A DNA stretch of 64,000 bases from Nocardia nova NBRC 15556 (lineage in GTDB: Bacteria > Actinomycetota > Actinomycetes > Mycobacteriales > Mycobacteriaceae). The notes under the pieces were generated by a model. The model was not told the DNA's origin. It saw only the letters and a program-made list of their open reading frames with translations, and searched no databases. The DNA lies in NCBI RefSeq assembly GCF_001613005.1, contig NZ_BDBN01000030.1, positions 51,013-115,012 on the forward strand, given 5' to 3'. This document shows, piece after piece, positions 29,026-51,137 of the stretch. A program made the position numbers and the translations under genes. The stretch's first letter is position 1. Every line of letters starts with the position of its first letter.

Positions 29026-29129
29026 GGAAACAACGCGACGGAGACCGACCGCGCTTTCCGCGAAAGTGTCGCCGCCGCCGCGGAGCCCCGGCCGGCGGGA
29101 ACCGCGCGCTATCCCAGTAGGCTGGCGCG

Positions 29130-30722
29130 GTGCTGGGCGTGACGTGGCGGGTATGGGGGAAGATCGGGGCCGCTGTCGTCGCCGGGCTGTTGGTGTTCGC
29201 GAGCTTTCCGCCGCGTACCTGCTGGTATCTCGCGCCGATCGGGATCGCGATCCTCACCCTGACGGTGCGGGACGCGGCGAGGTTGCGCGGCGGCTTCGGC
29301 TACGGACTGCTGGCGGGGCTCGCGTTCTTCCTGCCGTTGCTGCCGTGGACCGGCATCTACGTCGGCCCGATGCCGTGGCTGGCGCTCTCGACAGCATGCG
29401 CGGTGTATGTCGGCTTGTTCGGGCTGCTGTCGCGGCTGGTGTGCCCCCTGCCGGGCTGGCCGGTATGGGTCGCGCTGATGTGGACTCTCACCGAATGGGG
29501 ACGCTCCAGCTTTCCGTTCGGCGGATTTCCGTGGGGCCGACTCGCTTTCGGGCAGGCCGACGGCTGGTACCTGCCGCTGGCCTGGCTCGGTGGCGCGCCG
29601 GTGGTGAGCTTCGCGGTGGCCCTGACCGGAAGCGTTCTGGCGGCGCTTCTGCTTCGGTTGCGCCCGCAGGCACACCAACCGCGTGCGGTCGTAATTATCA
29701 CTCTCGCAACGGTTGTGGCTATTATCCCGATTACCGGAGTGATCCTCCGGACCGCGCTGCCCGCCCCGGACGACGGAGACCGGTCGATCACGGTCGCCGC
29801 TATCCAGGGCAGCGTGCCGCGGCTGGGCCTGGACTTCAACGCCCAGCGCCGGGCCGTGCTGGACAATCACATTCGCCGTACCGAGGAGCTGGCCCGCGCG
29901 GTCGCCGCCGGGACCGCCGCCCAGCCGGACGTGGTGATCTGGCCGGAGAATTCCTCCGATATCGACCCGCTGCGCAATTCCGACGCCTACGACGAGATCA
30001 CCGCCGCCTCCCGCGACATCCACGCCCCGATCCTGGTGGGCGCCGTACTCGTCAACGACGACCGCACCACCACCAATTCGGTGATCGTGTGGGACGCCGA
30101 CGGGCCGGGGGAGCGCCACGACAAGAAGATCATCCAGCCTTTCGGCGAATACCTGCCCTATCGCGGCTTCTTCCGACACTTCTCCGACTACGCCGACCGC
30201 GCCGGCTACTTCGTCCCGGGCCACGGCGACGGGGTCGTGCACGCCCGCCCGGCCGGCGGTGGGCCGATGGTCGCGATCGGCGTGGCGACCTGCTACGAGG
30301 TCGCCTTCGACCGGGCGTTCGAGGATTCACTGCGCGCCGGCGCGCAGTTGCTCACCGTGCCGACGAACAACGCCACCTTCGGCGACAGCGATATGACCTA
30401 TCAGCAGTTGGCCATGTCGCGGGTGCGGGCCGTCGAACACGGCCGGGCGCTCGTGGTCGCCGCGACCACCGGTGTCAGCGCGGTCGTCACCGCCGACGGC
30501 GTGGTGCGCCAGCACACCGAGAAATTCGTGCCCGCCGCACTCGAGGCGACGTTGCCGTTGCGCAGCGCAACGACACCCGCGACCGCGATGGGACCCCTTC
30601 CGGAGCGGATGTTGTGTATCCTTGCTGCGGCCGTCGCACTGGTCGCGGCTACTCGGTGGCGAACGACGCGTTCGACTCGTCGTGCCGATGAGGACGTCAC
30701 CGGCGATCCGGCATTCGATTGA
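29130..30722 (+). CDS. lnt: Apolipoprotein N-acyltransferase Lnt
   Basis: It adds the third acyl chain to lipoproteins on the outer face of the cell membrane. The 530-residue protein has about six N-terminal membrane helices (GRSSFPFGGFPWGRLAFGQ loop) and a periplasmic nitrilase domain. The Glu-Lys-Cys catalytic triad is visible: E273 in VIWPENSSDIDP, K332 in DKKIIQPFGEYLP and C388 in GVATCYEVAFD. A C-terminal helix (MLCILAAAVALVAATRW) anchors it. In mycobacteria this enzyme is linked to polyprenol-phosphate mannose synthase; no ppm1 gene follows here. Confidence 0.95.
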   Translation: MLGVTWRVWGKIGAAVVAGLLVFASFPPRTCWYLAPIGIAILTLTVRDAARLRGGFGYGLLAGLAFFLPLLPWTGIYVGPMPWLALSTACAVYVGLFGLLSRLVCPLPGWPVWVALMWTLTEWGRSSFPFGGFPWGRLAFGQADGWYLPLAWLGGAPVVSFAVALTGSVLAALLLRLRPQAHQPRAVVIITLATVVAIIPITGVILRTALPAPDDGDRSITVAAIQGSVPRLGLDFNAQRRAVLDNHIRRTEELARAVAAGTAAQPDVVIWPENSSDIDPLRNSDAYDEITAASRDIHAPILVGAVLVNDDRTTTNSVIVWDADGPGERHDKKIIQPFGEYLPYRGFFRHFSDYADRAGYFVPGHGDGVVHARPAGGGPMVAIGVATCYEVAFDRAFEDSLRAGAQLLTVPTNNATFGDSDMTYQQLAMSRVRAVEHGRALVVAATTGVSAVVTADGVVRQHTEKFVPAALEATLPLRSATTPATAMGPLPERMLCILAAAVALVAATRWRTTRSTRRADEDVTGDPAFD

Positions 30723-31092
30723 CGGCCGCCGCAGCTGTTGCGGACAATCACACATCGCGGGTACCCGCGAATCGGCATTTCTCACAACCTCGATTCCGTG
30801 GGCCGTCCGATCGCATTCGCCGGCTGGTTGCGTCACCGGAAACGGCGCGCCGTCGCTCCTGCCGTTGACGGGCACGCTGAGCTGCTAGGCCGTTGTTTGC
30901 GGTGAAATAGCTGTCCAATTGCTTTATCTGCCTGTGGTGTTCGCGGCCGAAGATCACGACATCGTTACCAGTCCGGCCGCAATAGGGCTCCGAATCATAG
31001 GGCGTGGATCACGTCCTCCCGCTGGCGCGCGCTTTTCCGCTCGCGGACGGGGACCGGGGAGTTGCGTATACAGCGGCAGAACGGAGTGATTG
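30723..31092 (+). promoter_or_regulatory. Intergenic region and probable promoter of the NRPS operon
   Basis: This 370-bp gap precedes the 15.5-kb NRPS-exporter operon. It holds the 16-bp palindrome (30755-30770) and an AT-richer patch at about 30890-30930 (TTGTTTGCGG...CAATTGCTTTATCTG) that is the most plausible promoter, leaving a leader of some 150 bp. No iron-box-like sequence, riboswitch or small gene was recognised. The ribosome site ACGGAG sits six bases before the ATG at 31093. Confidence 0.4.
30755..30770. promoter_or_regulatory. Perfect 16-bp palindrome downstream of lnt
   Basis: TCGCGGGTACCCGCGA is identical to its reverse complement and lies 33 bp after the lnt stop. With no loop it is a poor terminator, so a protein-binding site is more likely. 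It is 320 bp before the peptide synthetase. Confidence 0.35.
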
Positions 31093-44732
<13,640 letters not shown>

Positions 44733-44736
<4 letters not shown>

Positions 44737-45722
44737 GTTTGGCAGTGGAAGTCACCGATCTGGTCAAGACCTACGGTAAGGCGCGGGTACTCGACGGCAT
44801 CGACCTGGAGATCCCGTCGGGGACCGTGATGGGTCTGCTGGGACCCAACGGCGCCGGTAAGACGACGACGGTCCGAATAGTCACCACCCTGTTGAAACCG
44901 ACCTCCGGCAATGTCCGGGTCGCCGGGGTCGACGTGGTGCATCATCCGGCGCGGGTGCGCACCCGGATCGGGCTTTCGGGGCAGTACGCCGCGGTCGACG
45001 AGAATCTGTCCGGATTCGAGAACCTGCGGATGGTGGCCCGGCTGTACGGCATGGACCACAAGAAGTCCGCCGAGCGCGCGACCGAACTGCTCTCGGCGCT
45101 GGGGTTGGAACATGCGGCCGGGCGGCGCGCGGGCACCTACTCCGGCGGTATGGCCCGCCGCCTGGACCTCGCGGGGGCGCTGGTGGCCCGGCCCACGGTG
45201 GTGGTGCTCGACGAGCCGACCACCGGCCTGGACCCGCGCGGCCGCCTCGACATGTGGAAGGTGATCGGCGATCTGGTCGACGACGGCACCACCGTGCTGC
45301 TGACCACCCAGTATCTGGAGGAGGCCGATCAGCTGGCCGACCGGATCACGGTGATCGACAAGGGCCGCGTGATCGCGCGCGGCTCCGCCGACGAACTGAA
45401 GACCTCGATCGGCGGCGACCGGCTCACCGTGACTCTGGCCGAGGGGCAGGATCCGGGCCCGGCCAAATCCGTGCTGAGCGAGGTCGGCCTCGGCGAGCCG
45501 ATCCACGAGCCGGGAGCCGATCACGTCTCGATCGTGGTCGGCGACGGCACCCGGACCATGGTCGAAGCCCTGCGCCGGCTCGACGACGCGGGGGTGTGTG
45601 TGGTGGATGCGGAGGTGACCCGGCCGAGCCTCGACGATGTGTTCCTGTCGCTGACCGGCACGCCCGCAGAGCCGATCGAGGAATCCGAAACCGAAGACGT
45701 AGCAGAGGAGATCATGTCGTGA
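44733..45722 (+). CDS. drrA: DrrA-type ABC exporter ATPase
   Basis: A 329-residue ATPase of the daunorubicin-resistance family. It has Walker A (GPNGAGKTTT), Q-loop (GLSGQYAAVDENLSG), the ABC signature (YSGGMARRLDLA), Walker B (PTVVVLDEPTTGLDPRGR) and the typical DrrA C-terminal extension ending RPSLDDVFLSLTG. The start GTG overlaps the stop of the peptide synthetase (GTGA), so the pump is translated in step with it. It most likely exports the peptide and gives self-protection. Confidence 0.94.
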
Positions 45723-46624
45723 GTACCGTCGAAGCGGCGGTCGCCGAATCGGAGACGGCGGCAGAACCCACGCAGACCGACGCGGCGGTGACGCGGCCCG
45801 ACACCGACAGCGACGTCCATACGATCGCGGCGCCGGTCCGGGTGTTCCGCGACAGCGCGATCATCGCCTACCGCAACCTGCTGACCATCCTGCGGGTGCC
45901 GACCCTGCTGGTGACCGCGACGGTCCAGCCGTTGATGTTCGTCTTCCTGTTCGCCTACATCTTCGGGGCCTCGCTGGGCGGCGGCCAGTATCGCGAATTC
46001 CTGCTGGCCGGCATCTTCACCCAGACGGTCGCGTTCAACGCGGCGTTCACGACGGTGGGCCTGGCCAACGACCTGCAGAAGGGCATCATCGACCGGATGC
46101 GCACGCTCCCGATGTCGCGGATGGCGGTGCTGATGGGGCGCACCCTGTCCGACACGGTGGTCAACGTGGTGGCGCTGGCCGTCATGGTGGCCTGCGGCTA
46201 TCTGGTCGGATGGCGGATCAACGGGTCGGTGGCCGATGCGGCGCTGGGGTTCGCGATCATTCTGCTGTTCGCGTTCGCGATGTCGTGGGTGGGCGCGCTG
46301 ACCGGGCTGATCGCGCCGAATGTCGAGGTCGCGCAGAGCGCGGGACTGATCTGGCTGTTCCCGGTCACGTTCATCTCCTCGGCCTTCATCTCCGCTGAAA
46401 CACTGCCCGGCCCGCTGCGCTCGATCGCGGAGTGGAATCCGATCACCGCGGTCTCGGCGTCCGGGCGGAAACTGTTCGCCAACAGCTCACCGCCGACCTT
46501 CGCCGCCCCGCACGGCTGGCCGGTCGACCACTGCGTGGAATACGCGGTGGCGTGTTCGGTGGCGATTCTGGCCGTCGCGGTGCCGCTGGCGTTGCTGCAG
46601 TACCGCAAGGTGGCCAGTCACTGA
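45719..46624 (+). CDS. drrB: DrrB-type ABC-2 exporter permease
   Basis: A 301-residue membrane partner of DrrA. After a 45-residue acidic cytoplasmic N-terminus, six helices follow. ABC-2 features are LVTATVQPLMFVFLFAYIFGASL, LLAGIFTQTVAFNAAFTTVGLANDLQKGIIDRMRTLPMSRMAVLMGRTLSD and WNPITAVSASGRKLF. Its GTG overlaps the drrA stop (GTGA), so all three genes of the operon are coupled. A strong hairpin follows at 46637. Confidence 0.93.
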   Translation: MSTVEAAVAESETAAEPTQTDAAVTRPDTDSDVHTIAAPVRVFRDSAIIAYRNLLTILRVPTLLVTATVQPLMFVFLFAYIFGASLGGGQYREFLLAGIFTQTVAFNAAFTTVGLANDLQKGIIDRMRTLPMSRMAVLMGRTLSDTVVNVVALAVMVACGYLVGWRINGSVADAALGFAIILLFAFAMSWVGALTGLIAPNVEVAQSAGLIWLFPVTFISSAFISAETLPGPLRSIAEWNPITAVSASGRKLFANSSPPTFAAPHGWPVDHCVEYAVACSVAILAVAVPLALLQYRKVASH

Positions 46625-46636
46625 CGGTCCCGATAA

Positions 46637-46678
46637 GCGAAAGTCCCCTCGCACCGACCGTTGCGAGGGGACTTTCGC
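46637..46678. terminator. Perfect 17-bp hairpin between drrB and rbpA
   Basis: GCGAAAGTCCCCTCGCA (46637-46653) pairs perfectly with its complement at 46662-46678 over an 8-base loop. It lies 12 bp after the drrB stop and 12 bp before the rbpA stop, so it can end transcription from both sides. Confidence 0.85.
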
Positions 46679-46690
46679 TGTGTACTCGAT

Positions 46691-47026
46691 CTACCGGCCG
46701 CGCCGGGTCTTGAGCAGTTCGAGGCGCTCCTGCAGCAGTTCCTCGAGTTCCTCCTTCGAGCGGCGTTCCAGCAGCATGTCCCAGTGGGTGCGCGGGGGCT
46801 TGACCTTCTTGGGCTCCTGGGTGGTGCCCTCGATCAGGATGCCCTCCTGGCCGTTACGGCACAGCCAGGTCGGCGGGATTTCGGCGTCGTCGGCGAACGG
46901 GACGTCGAACTCCTCGCCGTTGTCGGTCCGGTACCGCGCCACTCGACGTGGTGCCAGGTCGTGGTCGCGGTCCGTCTCGTAGCTCACCGCTCCGAGCCGG
47001 CTACCTCGGAGTACGCGATCTGCCAT
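46691..47026 (-). CDS. rbpA: RbpA, RNA polymerase-binding protein
   Basis: An essential actinobacterial transcription factor that binds RNA polymerase and the principal sigma factor and stabilises open complexes. The 111-residue protein starts MADRVLRGSRLGAVSYETDR and has the core zinc-ribbon-like fold (VPFADDAEIPPTWLCRNGQEG). The basic linker KKVKPPRTHWDMLLERRS and sigma-interaction helix EELEELLQERLELLK follow. As in mycobacterial RbpA only one cysteine of the ancestral zinc site remains. A start ten codons upstream is possible but lacks similarity. Confidence 0.97.
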   Translation of the reverse strand: MADRVLRGSRLGAVSYETDRDHDLAPRRVARYRTDNGEEFDVPFADDAEIPPTWLCRNGQEGILIEGTTQEPKKVKPPRTHWDMLLERRSKEELEELLQERLELLKTRRGR

Positions 47027-47231
47027 GGTGTGCGGTCCTCTCTGGCCTGTCGGCAACGTTCTACTTGACTATCAACGCGCCGGCGGCCCGATCGGTTCCC
47101 GCGACGGTCAACCGGGGTATTTTACGGTCTCGGCCGGGCCCGGCCGAGACCGGCCCGGGCGGTAGCGGCGATTCGCCGGTTGCGGCGTGGCCCGGGCGCG
47201 AGTGCCGGGCGGACGGCTAAGGTGTCGGGTC

Positions 47232-47558
47232 ATGTCGCGCCGTGTGCTGTCGTCGTGTCTGTGGTGCGGTCGGGAAATCGCCGATTCCGAAATCGGCCGT
47301 CGCCGCCGATACTGCCGGCAATCCTGCCGCCAGCGCGCCTACGAACATCGCAAGGGTTTGGAGGGCACCGGCATTCCGGAGGATTCGGTGGTGCTGAGCG
47401 CTCAGGAGGCCGCCGATCTCGCCGACCGCTGGTTCGCCGCCCGCTGCGCGGCCGAGGATGTCGCGACCGCCGTCGCCGAGGGCGCCGACCCGTCGGAGCT
47501 GGCCGCTTTGACCGCCAATCTCGTCGAACTCGCCAAGGACGCCGAGCGGCTGCGCTGA
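47232..47558 (+). CDS. Small zinc-ribbon-like protein of unknown function
   Basis: A 108-residue protein from the ATG at 47232. The N-terminus is a CxxC...CxxxC zinc site: SCLWCGREI followed by GRRRRYCRQSCRQRAYEHRKG. This is the pattern seen in many short actinobacterial proteins with FCSQRCR-type knuckles. The C-terminal half is helical and Ala-rich (AADLADRWFAARCAAEDVATAVAEGADPSELAALTANLVELAKDAERL). It is probably a nucleic-acid-binding protein, but no partner is evident. Its last 157 bp overlap the convergent membrane gene. Confidence 0.8.
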   Translation: MSRRVLSSCLWCGREIADSEIGRRRRYCRQSCRQRAYEHRKGLEGTGIPEDSVVLSAQEAADLADRWFAARCAAEDVATAVAEGADPSELAALTANLVELAKDAERLR

Positions 47559-48499
47559 GCGTGCCGCACGACGGCCGCGCCCGCGCCCAGTGTCACCACG
47601 CTCAGTGCGAGGAATGCGAGCACGGCGGCGCGGTCGGGGTGGATCAACGGCTGCGCTCGCAGCGCCTGCCACAACAGCAGCGCCACCAGCCCGGCGTAGC
47701 CGAGGGCCAGGACACCGATCAACCGGGCGCGCGCCCGTTCGTCCAGCCAGGGCCGCCGCCGCGCGAGCCAGGCCGTGACCGCGACCGCCGCGAGCAGGAA
47801 TTGGATGCCGTGCAGCCCCGCGAAATGCGGGATCCGCAGATCGCCGCCGATCGTGCTCCAGTGCGTGATCGGCATACCGCCCACGCCGTCGCGCACGGGC
47901 AGGGCGGTATCGGTCACCGTATGGCCGGCGGCCAGCCGCACCGGACGGCCGTGGGCGTCACGCACCGTCTGCTCGCCGGTGAAGCCCATCAGATATCCGA
48001 GCGCCATCCCGGCGACGGCGATGGCGAGCCCGGCGTGCACGGCCCGGCTCGTGGGACGGTCCAGGACGCGTTGCCGGCACAGGATCACCGCGACGACGAG
48101 GTTCGCGACGAACAGACCCGGTACGCCGGAGGCGAACACCATCTGGCCGATCGAATTGACCGCATCGGTTTCGGTGTCGAAGTGGCTGAAGGTGCCGCGC
48201 GCCGCCTGCACCACGATGAAACCCACGTCCACGACGCCGGTGAGGGCGAAAACGGTTCCCGCCCACCAGGTCACGCGGGCACCGCGGTGCGGCACCGACA
48301 GCAGCCACGCGAGGGTCAGCGTGTACAGGCAGAACGCGATGCCGAACTTGCCGGGTTTGAGCCATACCGACTCACCGAGGATGCGCCGGTCGTCGAACGG
48401 CGCGGCGCACAGACAGCACAGCGCGAGTGCCGCCATCGCCGCCGCGGTCCACAGCAACGGCCGGTGCCATCGACGGGCGGGGGAGCTGATCGTGGTCAT
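47402..48499 (-). CDS. Multi-pass integral membrane protein of unknown function
   Basis: A 365-residue protein from ATG 48499 with about eight hydrophobic helices. Notable loops are PFDDRRILGESVWLKPGKFGIAF, HFDTETDAVNSIGQMVFASGVPG, MGFTGEQTV and LRIPHFAGLHGIQFLLAAVAVTAWLA, whose HFxGLHGIQ motif could hold a cofactor or metal. I do not recognise a named family. The final 50 residues (SRSASLASSTRLAVKAASS...) are low-complexity and lie antisense to the zinc-ribbon gene. The natural C-terminus may therefore have been lost or the genes may truly overlap. Confidence 0.75.
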   Translation of the reverse strand: MTTISSPARRWHRPLLWTAAAMAALALCCLCAAPFDDRRILGESVWLKPGKFGIAFCLYTLTLAWLLSVPHRGARVTWWAGTVFALTGVVDVGFIVVQAARGTFSHFDTETDAVNSIGQMVFASGVPGLFVANLVVAVILCRQRVLDRPTSRAVHAGLAIAVAGMALGYLMGFTGEQTVRDAHGRPVRLAAGHTVTDTALPVRDGVGGMPITHWSTIGGDLRIPHFAGLHGIQFLLAAVAVTAWLARRRPWLDERARARLIGVLALGYAGLVALLLWQALRAQPLIHPDRAAVLAFLALSVVTLGAGAAVVRHAQRSRSASLASSTRLAVKAASSDGSAPSATAVATSSAAQRAANQRSARSAAS

Positions 48500-48961
48500 G
48501 ACGCGAAGTGTGCGGGCGCTGCTACCCGTCGCGCGTCCCCCGGCCGTACTGTTCGGCTCTCATACTCCGGTACCGGTTCGCCGTCGGCGGAAGGCGAGCT
48601 CTGTCACGGGATTTGCGCCGCGCGGGCCGGTAGCGCAGGGTACCGGCGCGTCGTGGGTTGCAATTCGGATTCGGGCCGGAAGCGTTCCGGCAACGGGTCG
48701 ACTGCCCCCAGATAACGGGCCCCTGCAGGAGGGTGAACACCCGCAGCGCCGTCCCGCGAAACCTGCGCGCGGCCTTGGTCTTTCGTGACGCTGTCCCGCA
48801 CACCGCCCGGCGGCGGGGCTCGAGATGGAACCGAAATATGTTCGCTACCAGGCAATTCGGGCGCCGAACGGCGGCGCTGCTTGTCGGACCATCCGAGTAA
48901 CTTGGCGGTTATCAGCCCCAACGAAAATCTACGGGGCTTCGTATCAAGGGGGCGGAGGGCC
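48500..48961. other. 462-bp intergenic region with no recognised gene
   Basis: This gap separates two divergent genes. Open frames exist on both strands (for example 48604-48972 minus), but they are Arg/Pro-rich and show no domain. The right end (about 48895-48960) includes a purine-rich GGGGGCGGAGGG site before the ATG at 48962. Nothing else is supported. Confidence 0.5.
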
Positions 48962-50275
48962 ATGTCGAACATCGACGAGCGAATCCGGATGGCAGTGGAA
49001 TGGCTGCGCGGCAGTCAGTTACCGCATCTCGACGGGGGTGCGGGCTGGGGCTGGATCCCCGATGTGCCGCCCAATCCGCAGAACACCGCCGAGGTGGTCT
49101 GCATCCTGCATCGAGCCGGGTGCGAAATCCCGCGCGCCGCAAAGGTCGCCATGCTGGTGCGGGCAACGGTCGTGCAACGGCCGATCGGCGACGAATGGTA
49201 CTTCCGCACGCCGATCGATGTCGCGTGGCGGATCCGGGCCCTGCGCTGCCTCGACATCGAGGAGTCCGACCCCGGCCTGGCCGGTGCCGTGCGAAATCTG
49301 CTGGACCAGCAGGATTCCGAAACCGGTGGCTGGCGGATGTCGGGTTTCCTTGGCCCGGTGTCGATTACCGCGACCTCTGCCGCGGTCGAGGCGCTGATCG
49401 GCGGCGGGGCCTTCGACGGTGAACGCCATCAGGCCATCTCGCGCGGCATCGCCTATCTGGTGTCCTCGATGTATCAAGAGCCCCGGACGTTGCCGATGTA
49501 CGCGGCGGCGCATATCGCGGCCGTGCTCGCCCGGCCGGAGATCGTCCGGATCGGTGACAAGCGCGCCGAGCGCGCGTGCGAGCTGGCGGTCAAGCGCCTG
49601 CTGACCGGACTGCGCCGCGGTGAGTGCGATATCGAGACCGAGATCTTCCGCCGTGACGATCTCGTCGACACCTGGCGTCACCTCACCTTGCACCTGGCGG
49701 TCGGGGCCGTGATCGCCGCCGACAGCCGCACCATCTTCGACCCGGCCGTGCGGGCGGCGATCGTCGCGCTGCTGGATATGCAGGAGATGGACGCACTGGC
49801 CATCTACCGGGGCGGATTCCGCATCTCCGACGAGGGCCCGGTCACCTCCTATGCCACCACGCAGGCGCTGGAGGCGCTGTTGCAGGTGCGTCCGGCGATC
49901 AACGAGCGGGTGAATCCGGCCAAGGTGTACGACGAGATCTGCCGGGTCGACGGCGCCCATCGCACCGACCCGCAGGCGATCGCCACGCTGGGGCGTCATC
50001 GCATGTTGATGAATTCGACTGCCGGACAGGCGTTGCTGGTGCTGGCGGCCTCCGCCGGTGCGACGGTGTTCGCGCTGGCGGTGGGTTTCGACACCGTATT
50101 CGGCACGGTCGGCAGCCGCGCGCTGGTGGTCTGGGGAACGGCACTCGTCGCGGTGGGTACGTATTGCGGTCTGGCGACGCGCTTTCCGCGACTACCCAAG
50201 CGGCACGTGGCGAGCGCGGTCTTCGCCGCGTTCACCGCGCTGGTCATGCCGGTGGTCACCTATCTGCTCGCCTGA
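48962..50275 (+). CDS. Terpene-cyclase-like alpha/alpha-toroid protein with C-terminal membrane helices
   Basis: A 437-residue protein from ATG 48962. Residues 1-360 contain repeated helical pairs like those of squalene-hopene cyclases and prenyltransferase beta subunits (AVEWLRGSQLPHLDGGAGWGWIPD, LLDQQDSETGGWRMSGF, LDMQEMDALAIYRGGFRISDEGPVTSYATTQALEALLQV). The catalytic DxDD or QW hallmark of true cyclases was not seen. Three hydrophobic segments (about 360-435) follow. It may be a degenerate cyclase with a binding role. It is 4 bp upstream of a DMT transporter gene, so they form an operon. Confidence 0.7.
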   Translation: MSNIDERIRMAVEWLRGSQLPHLDGGAGWGWIPDVPPNPQNTAEVVCILHRAGCEIPRAAKVAMLVRATVVQRPIGDEWYFRTPIDVAWRIRALRCLDIEESDPGLAGAVRNLLDQQDSETGGWRMSGFLGPVSITATSAAVEALIGGGAFDGERHQAISRGIAYLVSSMYQEPRTLPMYAAAHIAAVLARPEIVRIGDKRAERACELAVKRLLTGLRRGECDIETEIFRRDDLVDTWRHLTLHLAVGAVIAADSRTIFDPAVRAAIVALLDMQEMDALAIYRGGFRISDEGPVTSYATTQALEALLQVRPAINERVNPAKVYDEICRVDGAHRTDPQAIATLGRHRMLMNSTAGQALLVLAASAGATVFALAVGFDTVFGTVGSRALVVWGTALVAVGTYCGLATRFPRLPKRHVASAVFAAFTALVMPVVTYLLA

Positions 50276-50279
50276 GCCG

Positions 50280-51137
50280 ATGAACGGGCCGCTGGTCCTC
50301 ATGGTCGCGGTGACCTGTCTGTGGGGTACCTCCAGTGCCCTGCTGGCAACGCTGGCCGCTCCCACCACCGCGGGCCTGGTGGCCCTCGGTGGAGCGGTGC
50401 CGCTGCTGATCTGGGCGCGGCTGCGCGGACAGCACCCGTGGGCGACGCTGACCGCTCATCCGGCGCTGTACTTCCGGCTGGGCGGGCTCGAGGCCGCCAA
50501 TCTGGCGCTGTACGTGGCGGCGCTGCGGATGGGGCCGTTGCCGGTGGTGGTCGCCCTGCACCTGACCGCGCCGGTCCTCATCATCGCCGCCGCACTGGTC
50601 CGCGGCCGGCGGGCGCCCACGCTGCCGGTACTGGCCGAACTGCTGCTGGTCGGGGCGGCGATCTGGCTGGTCGCCTGGCGGCACCCGGGCGGCGACGCGC
50701 AGATCGCGGCCCTGACCGGATGCGCCCTGGCACTGGGCAGTGCGGCCTGTGTGGCGATGCTGGTCAGCGTGGTCGCCCGGCACTCGGGACCGGACCACAC
50801 GGCCACCTCGGCGGCCTTGCAGTTGCTGTTCGGAGGCATCGCGAGCAGCCCGCTGCTGGTGCTCGATCCACCGTCCGGGCGGGTGGCGGCCGAGCTGGCC
50901 GCGATCGGCGCCACCCTCCTCGGACCCGGATTCGCGCTCTACTGGCTGGCGCTGCGGCGATTGAGCGCGGCCACGGCCAGCGTCATCGGGCTCAACGAGG
51001 CCGTCGTGGCCACGCTGGTGGGAGCGGTGGCCACCCGGAGCCTGCCCACCGCGGCGACCGCCGCGGCGGGGTTGCTCATTCTGATCGCGGCCGGGCTAGA
51101 GCAGCGATCGGCACCGCGACATCGCGTGCCGCCCTGA
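50280..51137 (+). CDS. EamA/DMT-family transporter
   Basis: A 285-residue protein with ten hydrophobic helices in two EamA repeats. The N-terminal repeat starts MNGPLVLMVAVTCLWGTSSALLATLA. The second repeat has FALYWLALRRLSAATASVIGLNEAVVATLVGAVATRS, the usual EamA C-terminal pattern. Members export amino acids, nucleosides or other metabolites. It starts 4 bp after the toroid protein gene. Its 3' end overlaps the convergent trpF-like gene by 62 bp. Confidence 0.88.
   Translation: MNGPLVLMVAVTCLWGTSSALLATLAAPTTAGLVALGGAVPLLIWARLRGQHPWATLTAHPALYFRLGGLEAANLALYVAALRMGPLPVVVALHLTAPVLIIAAALVRGRRAPTLPVLAELLLVGAAIWLVAWRHPGGDAQIAALTGCALALGSAACVAMLVSVVARHSGPDHTATSAALQLLFGGIASSPLLVLDPPSGRVAAELAAIGATLLGPGFALYWLALRRLSAATASVIGLNEAVVATLVGAVATRSLPTAATAAAGLLILIAAGLEQRSAPRHRVPP

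Noticed and set aside
30723..31092. Iron-regulated (IdeR/DmdR) box upstream of the NRPS
   Set aside because: No sequence close to the TTAGGTTAGGCTAACCTAA pattern was found, so siderophore function is not supported by regulation.
48604..48972. 122-residue minus-strand frame in the 462-bp gap
   Set aside because: Pro/Arg/Ser-rich without conserved pattern, and it would overlap the start of the toroid protein gene.
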